Below, in pieces: positions 1 through 5,811 of a stretch of DNA of 5,811 nt. Location of the stretch: assembly GCA_007120675.1 (NCBI GenBank), contig SKNE01000137.1, positions 1-5,811 on the forward strand. The letters are read 5' to 3'. The position numbers and the translations under genes are program-made. Below the pieces are notes generated by a model. The model was not told the origin of the DNA, did not search any database, and worked only from the letters and a program-made list of their open reading frames with translations. How positions within the stretch are numbered: position 1 is the first letter of the stretch; each line of letters opens with the position of its first letter. This DNA is from Bacteroidales bacterium. Lineage in GTDB: Bacteria; Bacteroidota; Bacteroidia; Bacteroidales; UBA7960.

Positions 1-629
1 ATAACGTGCTTCAGCAGCATAACCGTTACCTTGGTCATGTGGTCACCTGGGTGGGCGGAGTGATCAGTCACCGCAAGGTATATGGCCAGGAAGGCGTTGT
101 TCACACACCGGTGGAAAGGAAGAGGCAGGAAGAGGCCATCCGCTTCCTTGCCGAGCAAGGTTTTGCCACCCCCGAATACCTGCTGCGACAGGATGTTTCG
201 CGCCTCCTGGAGCCCGCTGGTGCATCTGACCGTATCATGGGGGGACAACGAATGATCCTGGGCCAGCTGCTCAGCGATGCCCGCATCAAGCGCATGGCGG
301 AGATTGAGCTCAGCCACGGACAGGAGATGGAGATCTACCCTGTTGACCATATGCTGCGCGATGTCAGACAGGCTGTGTGGAGTGAACTGGACAATGCCCG
401 GCCCGGGATTGACCTGTACCGGCGCAACCTGCAGCGAGCCTGGGTGGATATCCTGCAGGCGCGGCTCGACAGCGAAAACCTAAGTGGAGAAAGCCGCGCG
501 CAGCTTCGGGGAAACCTCCGCAGCGTGAAGGCCCAGATCGAGCGCCGTCTAAGCGGATCAGCCGACATCCCCACACGTATTCACCTGGAAGACATGCTGG
601 ATGAGATCAATGAGATCCTCCAGGGATAA
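1..629 (+). CDS. Zinc-dependent metalloprotease (DUF5117/DUF4953 type), C-terminal part, 5' truncated by window edge
   Basis: The reading frame is open from the left edge (first whole codon at base 3) to a TAA at 627-629, giving 208 visible residues. The GTG at base 6 is an internal valine codon, not a start. The stretch NRYLGHVVTWVGGV near the beginning, followed by a KVYGQEG segment and later by YRRNLQRAW, matches what I recall of the C-terminal region of the large Bacteroidota zinc metalloproteases with DUF5117/DUF5118/DUF4953 domains. These are usually around 800 residues or more, so roughly the last quarter is present. The HExxH zinc site expected in this family would lie upstream, outside the window, so catalytic competence cannot be judged. 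The visible end is helix-rich and charged and carries no T9SS sorting domain. The next gene starts 7 bases after the stop, suggesting one transcript. The family call is by recognition only; substrate and localisation are unknown. Confidence 0.8.
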   Translation, partial: NVLQQHNRYLGHVVTWVGGVISHRKVYGQEGVVHTPVERKRQEEAIRFLAEQGFATPEYLLRQDVSRLLEPAGASDRIMGGQRMILGQLLSDARIKRMAEIELSHGQEMEIYPVDHMLRDVRQAVWSELDNARPGIDLYRRNLQRAWVDILQARLDSENLSGESRAQLRGNLRSVKAQIERRLSGSADIPTRIHLEDMLDEINEILQG

Positions 630-636
630 AGTGCCT

Positions 637-3600
637 ATGAGATTAATCAGTATAGAAACAGCCACCTGGCTCATTATTTTAGTGCTGCTGGCCATCAGCC
701 AGGAGTCCAGGACACAGGACGTTGTCATCAATGAGGTCATGGCATCCAATGCCTGGACCATCGCCGACGAGGATGGTGATTATGAAGACTGGATCGAGCT
801 GTACAATTTTGGCCAGGATAGCATTAGCCTGCAAGGGTATGGTCTTTCTGACAATTATGCCCAGCCTTTCAAGTGGGTCTTCCCGGATGTGAGCATCGGT
901 CCCGGCGAATTTCTGCTTGTCTGGGCCTCAGGCAAGGACAGGCGACCCGCCCAGGGAGAGCTGAGCAATGGCCTGCTCAGGGAGGTATATACCGGCATTC
1001 CCGGCTGGTCGGTGGATGACCTGATCAACCACCCCAGCTACCCCGACCACCCCAGCTCCACAAACATTGTCAGGCAGCTGTTTGAAGCCCCCATCAATAT
1101 CGGCGACCATTACGGTCAGCGCATCATGGGATGGATCAAGGCACCCGTGAGCGGCCTCTATACCTTCTGGATATCCAGCGACGACAACAGCCGCCTCTAC
1201 CTGGGCTCGTCCGGCGATCCTGACGACGTGACCATGATCGCCCACGTACCGGGCTGGACCAATCCGAGGCAGTGGGACAAGTATGCCCAGCAGCAATCGG
1301 CGCCTGTGATGCTCCAGGCCGGGGAGTATTATTTTGTCAAAGCCCTGATGAAGGAACATGAGGGGGGCGATAACCTTGCCGTGGGATGGCAGCTGCCCGA
1401 TGGCACAATGCAGCGGCCCATGGCAGGCGAACACCTGTTTCACGACCGGGGAGAACTACACACCAATTTCAGCATCAGCTCCTCCGGCGAAGAAGTGTTC
1501 ATCAGCAATCCCTCCGGTGTAATGATCGATGAGATCCCTCCCACGGCCATCCCCACGGACATATCCTATGGCAGGTCACCGGACGGCACAGGGGATTTGT
1601 TTTTCTTTGATGAAGCCACCCCGGGGGAAAGCAATACAAGCCAGACCTATTCCGAAATACTGGAGCCTCCCCTGTTTTCGGTACCCGGAGGCTTTCATCA
1701 ATCAGCCTTTGACCTGAGCATCACACACACCGACCCGGAGGCCGACATCATCTATACCCTGGACGGGTCATCGCCGGATCCGGACAACCTGTCCGGCACC
1801 AGCTATCAATACAAAAACAGCTATCCCCAAAACCCGTGGAACCCGGCAGGCCCTTTTTTAACCAACACCTACCAGTCGCATCTCTACACCGGACCCATTG
1901 CCATCAGTGACCCATCGGACGAGCCCGACAAACTGTCGCAGATCTCCTCCACCTGGCATTTCAGTCCGCCGTATTTCCCCCAGTCACCCGTACGAAAGGG
2001 GGTGCCCGTGCGTGCCATTGCCGTGAAAGAGGGTGCCTTGCCGGCGCAAGCAGTGAGCCACACCTATTTTGTCTTCCCTTCAGGCCGCAACCAATTCAGC
2101 CTGCCAGTTGTCTCCATCAACACCAGCGAAAACCACTTTTTTGATTATGAAGATGGGATCTATGTTTCCGGTGTAACATTCGATGACTGGCGCTCGGGCA
2201 ATGACTGGGGCTTTGCCAACGGCGGTTCACCGTCCAATTACTGGCGCCGGGGAGTTGAGTGGGAGTACCCCGCGCACATGGAAATCTTTCCCGCCGAAGC
2301 AGATCATGCGGCCTTAGTCCAGGATATTGGCGTCAGGATACACGGGGGGTGGTCGCGTGCTTTTCAGAAGAAGTCACTGCGATTGTATGCCCGGAACCGT
2401 TATGGTGAGCAGTATTTCAATTATCCCTTGTTTCCCGCCAATCCCCATGAAAGTTTTAACAGGCTGATGCTCCGTAATTCGGGCAATGATGCCGACAATA
2501 CCCTTTTCAGGGATGCGGCCATCCAGCGGATTGTGGGTAAGCTGGAATTTGACACCCAGGATTATCTTCCGGTCATTGTGTTCATCAATGGCGAATATTG
2601 GGGCATCCATAATTTCCGTGAAAGATACGACAAACACTACCTTGCCAGGGTGTATGGGGTGGATGGAGAAAACATCGACCTGCTTGACGGCAACGCATCG
2701 GTGAAAGAGGGAGACCCCGAGCATTACAACGCGATGATCCAGTACATGGCCAGCAACGACATGAGTCTGCCCGAACATTATGCTCACATCCAGACCCGGA
2801 TGGACGTGGTCAACTTCATGGACTACAACATCGCCCAGATCTATGCCAGGAATACCGACTGGCCCGGCAACAACATGGATTATTGGCGCCTGCGCACGGA
2901 GGAATACCTTCCCAATGCACCCGATGGCCACGATGGCCGGTGGCGCTGGCTGATGTATGACACCGATTTTGGTTTTGGATTTACCGGAGGCGGAAGTTCC
3001 TTTACCCACAACACACTGGCTTTCGCCACGGATCCCAACGGACCGGGCTGGCCCAATCCGCCCTGGTCCACCTTCGTGCTCCGCACATTGCTCACCAACA
3101 CGGACTTTGCCACAGATTTCATAAACCGTTTTGCAGACCTCCTGAACACCCATTTTCAACCTGCAAGGGTACTTGGCATCATCCAGGAAATGAAGCAGCA
3201 CATCGAAGCCGAAATACCCGAACACATTCACCGCTGGAGCGCTCCCGGCAGCATATCGGCCTGGAATGGAAATGTGAACACCATGCTAAACTTCGCCACG
3301 CAGCGCCCCCAGTATCAGCGCTTGCACATCCGGCAACATTTTGGCATCCCCTCCAACGTGGATATCCACCTTGATGTTGACCATCCTGCGCATGGGCACA
3401 TCCGCATAAACACCATCAGCATAAACGATGACACGCCCGGACTTCCTGACGACCCATATCCCTGGACCGGAATCTATTTCCATGGGGTGCCCGTGGAGAT
3501 TGAAGCCGTCGCTTCACCCGGCTTTCAGTTCAGCCACTGGGAGGGCGATGTGGACGGCCCGGGGGAATCCATACTGCATGTCACGCCGGAGGGTGACATC

Positions 3601-4497
3601 AGCCTCAAGGCACATTTCACTGAATGGGAAGTCCCTGATCCTGAAATCATCCACTACTGGCATTTCAACAACCTGCCATCGGGGACGCTCCAGCTCATCG
3701 AAACCGATTATTCAGCCGATGGCTTGGTGAGCGGAAGCATAAGCTATCCAGGCAGCGGCGCAGGTTACATGGACCGCAGAACGCACCGGGAAGAGGATCC
3801 CGTATCCAACCTGAACCTGCTCCAGGGTCAGGAGCCCGACCAGGGAGCGGTGCTCAGGGCCAGGAACCCCTCCGACACACGGGACCTGGTCTTTCACATC
3901 CCCACCACGATGCATGAACAGATCACCGTGACTTTCGCCATTAGCCGCACCACCAACGGTGCCACCGAACAGGTATATTACTATTCAGCAGATGGCGGCA
4001 ATAGCTGGCATTCCGCGGGACAGTCATCCGTTACCCCGCTGCTCCCTGAATGGGAGCTGAAAGCATTCGATCTGTCCGGATTCCCGGAAGTAAACGACAA
4101 TGAGGATCTGCGATTCAGGATATTGTTCGGAGGCGAAAATGCCGGGGGTTCGTCCGGGAACAATCGCTTCGACAATGTGAGCGTCCAGGGCATTCCCCTT
4201 GACGAGGCCCTTCACGCAGGAAGGCTGGACAAGGATGACTTTGGCAGCCAGGCAGGCATTGAACTGATGGCCTTTCCAAATCCCGCCACGGACAAGCTCC
4301 ACGTAAGCCTCCGCAGCCCGGGACCGGCAAGCCTGTCACTGATTAATTTGCACGGACAAGCTGTCAAAAACCATATGCTTTCCACTCGCGGAACTCAACA
4401 GGTCACACTGCCAACCGGAAGTCTCCCGCCGGGCATTTACCTGCTCAGGCTTGATCATCCGGGGGGAGCGCTGGTTGAACGGATTGTTCTGCAGTAG
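637..4497 (+). CDS. T9SS-secreted CotH kinase-like multidomain protein (LTD/PA14/CHB_HEX_C/CotH/sorting domain)
   Basis: This encodes a 1286-residue exported protein. I chose the ATG at 637 because it opens a good signal peptide: M-R-L start, hydrophobic core at residues 11-20 (WLIILVLLAI), and a possible A-x-S cleavage after S21. The frame is also open from an ATG at 601, but that adds 12 charged residues and overlaps the previous gene. Domains in order: lamin-tail domain 29-333 with a PA14 domain inserted at about 113-269; chitobiase/hexosaminidase C-terminal-like module 344-480; CotH kinase-like domain about 489-905; bacterial-repeat module 909-996; jelly-roll-like module about 1002-1185; T9SS type A sorting domain 1208-1286. 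The protein is therefore predicted to cross the inner membrane by Sec and the outer membrane by T9SS, ending up on the surface or released. CotH of Bacillus is an atypical protein kinase; substrates in Bacteroidota are unknown. It lies 7 bases behind a metalloprotease gene, with no room for its own intergenic promoter. Confidence 0.9.
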   Translation: MRLISIETATWLIILVLLAISQESRTQDVVINEVMASNAWTIADEDGDYEDWIELYNFGQDSISLQGYGLSDNYAQPFKWVFPDVSIGPGEFLLVWASGKDRRPAQGELSNGLLREVYTGIPGWSVDDLINHPSYPDHPSSTNIVRQLFEAPINIGDHYGQRIMGWIKAPVSGLYTFWISSDDNSRLYLGSSGDPDDVTMIAHVPGWTNPRQWDKYAQQQSAPVMLQAGEYYFVKALMKEHEGGDNLAVGWQLPDGTMQRPMAGEHLFHDRGELHTNFSISSSGEEVFISNPSGVMIDEIPPTAIPTDISYGRSPDGTGDLFFFDEATPGESNTSQTYSEILEPPLFSVPGGFHQSAFDLSITHTDPEADIIYTLDGSSPDPDNLSGTSYQYKNSYPQNPWNPAGPFLTNTYQSHLYTGPIAISDPSDEPDKLSQISSTWHFSPPYFPQSPVRKGVPVRAIAVKEGALPAQAVSHTYFVFPSGRNQFSLPVVSINTSENHFFDYEDGIYVSGVTFDDWRSGNDWGFANGGSPSNYWRRGVEWEYPAHMEIFPAEADHAALVQDIGVRIHGGWSRAFQKKSLRLYARNRYGEQYFNYPLFPANPHESFNRLMLRNSGNDADNTLFRDAAIQRIVGKLEFDTQDYLPVIVFINGEYWGIHNFRERYDKHYLARVYGVDGENIDLLDGNASVKEGDPEHYNAMIQYMASNDMSLPEHYAHIQTRMDVVNFMDYNIAQIYARNTDWPGNNMDYWRLRTEEYLPNAPDGHDGRWRWLMYDTDFGFGFTGGGSSFTHNTLAFATDPNGPGWPNPPWSTFVLRTLLTNTDFATDFINRFADLLNTHFQPARVLGIIQEMKQHIEAEIPEHIHRWSAPGSISAWNGNVNTMLNFATQRPQYQRLHIRQHFGIPSNVDIHLDVDHPAHGHIRINTISINDDTPGLPDDPYPWTGIYFHGVPVEIEAVASPGFQFSHWEGDVDGPGESILHVTPEGDISLKAHFTEWEVPDPEIIHYWHFNNLPSGTLQLIETDYSADGLVSGSISYPGSGAGYMDRRTHREEDPVSNLNLLQGQEPDQGAVLRARNPSDTRDLVFHIPTTMHEQITVTFAISRTTNGATEQVYYYSADGGNSWHSAGQSSVTPLLPEWELKAFDLSGFPEVNDNEDLRFRILFGGENAGGSSGNNRFDNVSVQGIPLDEALHAGRLDKDDFGSQAGIELMAFPNPATDKLHVSLRSPGPASLSLINLHGQAVKNHMLSTRGTQQVTLPTGSLPPGIYLLRLDHPGGALVERIVLQ
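721..1635 (+). other. Split lamin-tail domain with inserted PA14 domain (protein domain region)
   Basis: Residues 29-103 carry the first half of a lamin-tail domain: INEVMASN at 31-38, the DWIEL motif at 51-55, a LSDN turn, then a FLLVWASGKD strand ending near residue 101. The second half resumes at about 274 with LHTNFSISSSGEE, followed by ISYGRSPDG and an FFDEATPGESN ending. Between them, residues 113-269 look like a PA14 domain: APVSGLYTFWISSDDNS at 169-185, a YYFVKALMKEH segment at 231-241 and a GGDNLAVGWQLPDG segment from 243. In typical lamin-tail domains the 'ASGKD' strand leads almost directly into 'LHTNF', so PA14 appears to sit in that surface loop. Both domain types are usually taken as adhesive or carbohydrate-binding modules; the ligand here is unknown. 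Confidence 0.8.
1666..2076 (+). other. Chitobiase/beta-hexosaminidase C-terminal-like module (protein domain region)
   Basis: Residues 344-480 begin with a PPLFSVPGGFH strand and include the hallmark IIYTLDGSSP at 371-380, then end with VRAIAVKEGALPAQAVSHTYFV (in two parts, up to about 479). This is the small beta module that often precedes CotH domains in secreted Bacteroidota proteins. The middle, about residues 382-455, is longer than the minimal module and is rich in proline, serine and aromatic residues (for example SPPYFPQSP), so the fold is interrupted by a long loop. Role is inferred to be structural or binding, not catalytic. Confidence 0.7.
2101..3351 (+). other. CotH kinase-like domain (protein domain region)
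   Basis: Residues 489-905 carry the expected CotH signatures in order: LPVVSIN at 489-495; GVRIHGGWSR then KKSLRLYAR around 565-586, with K578/K579 candidates for the nucleotide-contacting lysine; LMLRNSGND at 610-618 and FRDAA at 624-628; FINGEYWGIHNFRERYD at 649-665; NTDWPGNNMDYWR at 739-751; and RWRWLMYDTDFGFG at 768-781. In the CotH family the last two motifs supply the acidic and amide residues that act in catalysis and metal binding. D741, N745/N746, D775 and D777 are therefore the best candidates here, and none is obviously lost. Exact alignment to Bacillus CotH was not run. Activity is inferred from motif retention only. Confidence 0.85.
3361..4191 (+). other. C-terminal beta-rich accessory modules (bacterial repeat plus jelly-roll-like)
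   Basis: Residues 909-996 resemble a 'bacterial repeat' or InlB-B-type module: PVEIEAVASPGFQFSHWEGD at about 952-971 followed by a SLKAHF strand at 989-994. Residues 1002-1185 form a second module beginning with HYWHFN and containing YYYSADGGNSWHS, LRFRILFGG and a closing FDNVSVQG. This pattern (half the strands before a 'sum of differences in sample' type segment, then RFDNV) is common in T9SS-exported proteins and suggests a jelly-roll fold, but I cannot assign it to a named family. A short linker, about 1186-1207, precedes the sorting domain. Confidence 0.55.
4258..4494 (+). other. Type IX secretion type A C-terminal sorting domain
   Basis: The last 79 residues (1208-1286) follow the T9SS type A pattern: an AFPNPATDKL opening at 1212-1221, a SLSLINLHGQAV strand, and a LPPGIYLLRL strand near the end, finishing with a short VERIVLQ strand. 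This domain directs the folded protein through the outer-membrane T9SS channel and is normally cleaved, with anchoring or release afterwards. Its presence is the strongest single indication that the host is a member of the Bacteroidota. Confidence 0.93.
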
Positions 4498-4516
4498 ACC
4501 TAAGCTGTGTTGTCAT

Positions 4517-4707
4517 GGCCCGCGTTCTGTGCCTCGCCGGGACTCTCTCAGGAGGCCAGCTCTCTTTGGCCCGCACCATTTGCTTGCACCGCAGCCCTTT
4601 CATGAGGCCAGGTCTCTTTGGCCCGCATCATTTGCTTTCACCGCGGCTTTTTCAGGAGGCCCGCTCTCTTTGGCCCGCATTATCCGCTTTTGCCGGGATT
4701 CTTACCA
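4517..4707. repeat. Imperfect 52-bp tandem repeat array, about 3.7 copies
   Basis: Three full 52-base units lie head to tail at 4552-4603, 4604-4655 and 4656-4707. A degraded partial unit precedes them at about 4517-4551. Each full unit starts GAGGCC and contains the invariant 15-base core TCTCTTTGGCCCGCA. By eye, units 1 and 2 share 45 of 52 bases and units 2 and 3 share 38 of 52. The partial unit aligns from its GGCCCGC with one base missing and most resembles unit 3 (shared GCCGGGA). In units 1 and 2 a GGCCA...TGGCC inverted pair could form a weak 5-bp hairpin. The array fills most of the convergent gap and overlaps the last eight codons and stop of the response regulator gene. No function can be assigned from the sequence. 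Confidence 0.88.
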
Positions 4708-5408
4708 ATTGTATCCAGGAGAAGTTGTTTATAGGTCGTTGATACCGGAATCTCCCTTTCACCCAGCATAAGCCTGTTGCCCTCAATATGGCTTACATGC
4801 ACCAGGTTGATGATGTACGACTTGTGCACCCTTAGAAACTGACCGGCGGGTAATTGCCCTGCCATGTTGATGAGTTTGTCAAGCACCAGCAGGGGCTTGC
4901 CCTGGGTGTTATGCACCTTTACATAATTGCCATAACCCTCCAGGAACAGAATTTCCTTGTGATGAAACTTGTGGATCTTCTTGTCGGCCTTGAAAAAGAT
5001 CACCTCCGGGGCAGGTTGTTTGGGAGTACTCTCTTCGGGAATGCGGGCACCATGCGCCGGGATGAGGATCTTGTTCACCGCTTTCAGGAAACGCTCAAAA
5101 GCAATGGGCTTCAACAGGTAGTCGCTCACGCCGTATTCGTAGCTTTCGGCACCAAACTCCGAAAAAGCCGTGGTAAGGATCACCTTGGGCGGATTATCGA
5201 TGGTTTTGAGCATATCGAGTCCTGACAGCGTGGGCATCTTGATATCCAGGAACATGATGTCGATCTTTTGCTTATGCAGCACGTTCATGGCCTCAAAGGC
5301 GTTTTTGCACTTTGCGGCAAGCTGCAACGCATCGATGCGGCTGATGTAGGTGTCCAGCACATCCTGCGCCAGGGGCTCGTCGTCAACGATTATGCAGTTA
5401 AGCTTCAT
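4680..5408 (-). CDS. LytTR-family response regulator (REC-LytTR)
   Basis: This is a 242-residue cytoplasmic DNA-binding response regulator. The receiver domain spans about 1-116: acidic pocket D9/D10/E11, phosphoacceptor D55 in FLDIKMP, switch threonine T80 in TTAF, and K100-P101 in LLKP are all present. A linker rich in proline and charged residues, about 117-135, leads to a LytTR DNA-binding domain at about 136-236, with signatures LFLEGYGNYVKVH (154-166) and FLRVHKSYIINL (191-202) and a closing IPVSTTYK segment. Length is normal for the family. The ATG at 5406-5408 is the natural start, directly before KLNCIIVDDE. The start lies 31 bases after the stop of the upstream kinase gene on the same strand, implying an operon and partnership. 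Its last eight codons and stop lie inside the 52-bp repeat array. Targets are unknown; no LytTR binding sites were recognised. Confidence 0.95.
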   Translation of the reverse strand: MKLNCIIVDDEPLAQDVLDTYISRIDALQLAAKCKNAFEAMNVLHKQKIDIMFLDIKMPTLSGLDMLKTIDNPPKVILTTAFSEFGAESYEYGVSDYLLKPIAFERFLKAVNKILIPAHGARIPEESTPKQPAPEVIFFKADKKIHKFHHKEILFLEGYGNYVKVHNTQGKPLLVLDKLINMAGQLPAGQFLRVHKSYIINLVHVSHIEGNRLMLGEREIPVSTTYKQLLLDTIGKNPGKSG

Positions 5409-5439
5409 GAGGTTTGTTTATGGTGATGGCCATTGGGTG

Positions 5440-5811
5440 TTAGCTAAGGGAAATGTTTAGTGTGACTCTGTATGAATTCTCAGTTTCAACGACTTCAAGT
5501 ATATGTTTTTCCGGATAAAGGATGGAAAGCCTTTTGCGGAGGTTTTTCATTCCCGTGCCACCTGGGTTCTTACCTTCGGACTTATCTTTTGCTTTGCTGT
5601 TTTCGGCTTCAAAAAAGAGCTCATCTCCCTGTGCTGAAAGGGTAAAGCGGGCGTACGGGTTTTTATCGCTGCTCTGAAAACCGTGCTTGAATGCATTTTC
5701 CACCAGGGGGATAAACAGCATGGGGGCCATGATCCTGTCCCCGTTTAATCCGCTTACCTTAAAGGTGACTTTTGATTCCTTCGGCAGGCGCAGCTTTTCC
5801 AGTTCAATGTA
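5440..5811 (-). CDS. Sensor histidine kinase (His_kinase/HATPase, LytS/YehU-like), C-terminal part, 5' truncated by window edge
   Basis: The frame is open from the right edge of the window (first codon TAC at 5811-5809) to the TAA at 5442-5440, giving 123 residues. The ATG at 5728-5730 is internal, since the 27 residues before it continue the family pattern: YIELEKLRL, then DRIMAPMLFIPLVENAFKHG. The last stretch is the ATP-binding N-box, with N and H in ENAFKH. Further on, GGTGMKNLRKRLSILYP matches the glycine-rich G-box of the ATPase domain, with threonine and methionine where GIGL is more usual. The phosphorylated histidine, and any membrane or periplasmic sensor region, lie outside the window. 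In Bacteroidota this kinase type is typically encoded next to a LytTR regulator, as here, so it is inferred to phosphorylate D55 of the downstream regulator. The signal sensed cannot be told. Confidence 0.93.
   Translation of the reverse strand, partial: YIELEKLRLPKESKVTFKVSGLNGDRIMAPMLFIPLVENAFKHGFQSSDKNPYARFTLSAQGDELFFEAENSKAKDKSEGKNPGGTGMKNLRKRLSILYPEKHILEVVETENSYRVTLNISLS

Noticed and set aside
601..636. Upstream ATG at 601 (or GTG at 631) as start of the CotH protein
   Set aside because: The 601 start overlaps the previous gene by 29 bases and puts charged residues before the signal peptide. The GTG at 631 adds only two residues. The ATG at 637 gives the most typical export signal.
928..1443. 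Minus-strand open frame of 171 codons opposite the PA14 region
   Set aside because: It is antisense to clear PA14 and lamin-tail motifs and has no recognisable protein features.
2374..3231. Minus-strand open frame of 285 codons inside the CotH domain
   Set aside because: It is antisense to well-conserved CotH motifs, shows no recognisable domain, and is of the kind expected from G/C-ending codons on the coding strand.
4517..4707. CRISPR array
   Set aside because: The units are contiguous 52-base tandem copies that diverge along their whole length, with no constant repeat alternating with unique spacers and no cas genes nearby.
4451..4771. Plus-strand open frames of 106 and 75 codons (4451-4771 and 4515-4742) between the CotH gene and the regulator
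   Set aside because: They run through the 52-bp repeats, where each unit is read in a different frame, and then antisense into the regulator gene. They match no protein I recognise. The openness reflects GC-rich repeat sequence.
4854..5225. Plus-strand open frame of 123 codons opposite the response regulator
   Set aside because: The minus strand here encodes the receiver and the start of the LytTR domain with all key residues. The plus frame is a shadow.
5409..5439. Separate promoter or ribosome binding site before the response regulator
   Set aside because: The 31-base gap shows no AGGAGG-like site and no recognisable promoter elements. Co-transcription with the kinase is the simpler reading.

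Overview
The window looks like chromosomal DNA from a member of the Bacteroidota (Bacteroidetes). Three things support this. A very large secreted protein ends in a type IX secretion (T9SS) type A sorting domain. The first gene is the C-terminal part of a DUF5117/DUF4953-type zinc metalloprotease, a family abundant in this phylum. A LytTR response regulator lies directly downstream of a His_kinase-family (LytS/YehU-like) sensor kinase, a pairing very common in this phylum. Coding DNA is moderately GC-rich, and no strong Shine-Dalgarno sequences are seen, as is usual for Bacteroidota. I cannot place the genus.

Layout: 1-629 (+) is the 3' end of the metalloprotease gene, cut by the window edge. 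After only 7 bases, 637-4497 (+) encodes a 1286-residue exported multidomain protein. Its order is signal peptide, lamin-tail domain with a PA14 domain inserted in it, chitobiase/hexosaminidase C-terminal-like module, CotH kinase-like domain, 'bacterial repeat' beta module, jelly-roll-like module and T9SS sorting domain. The convergent gap that follows (4498-4679) is largely filled by an imperfect 52-bp tandem repeat of about 3.7 copies. The array runs into the 3' end of the next gene. On the minus strand, 4680-5408 encodes a REC-LytTR response regulator, and 5440-5811 is the C-terminal part of its likely partner kinase, cut by the right edge.

How they may work together: the two plus-strand genes are probably co-transcribed and both concern secreted or envelope proteins. 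The minus-strand pair is a two-component system transcribed towards them, and nothing in the sequence shows that it controls them. No RNA genes, CRISPR arrays, insertion sequences or convincing intrinsic terminators were seen. The most unusual items are the 52-bp array overlapping a stop codon and the domain-within-domain architecture of the CotH protein.
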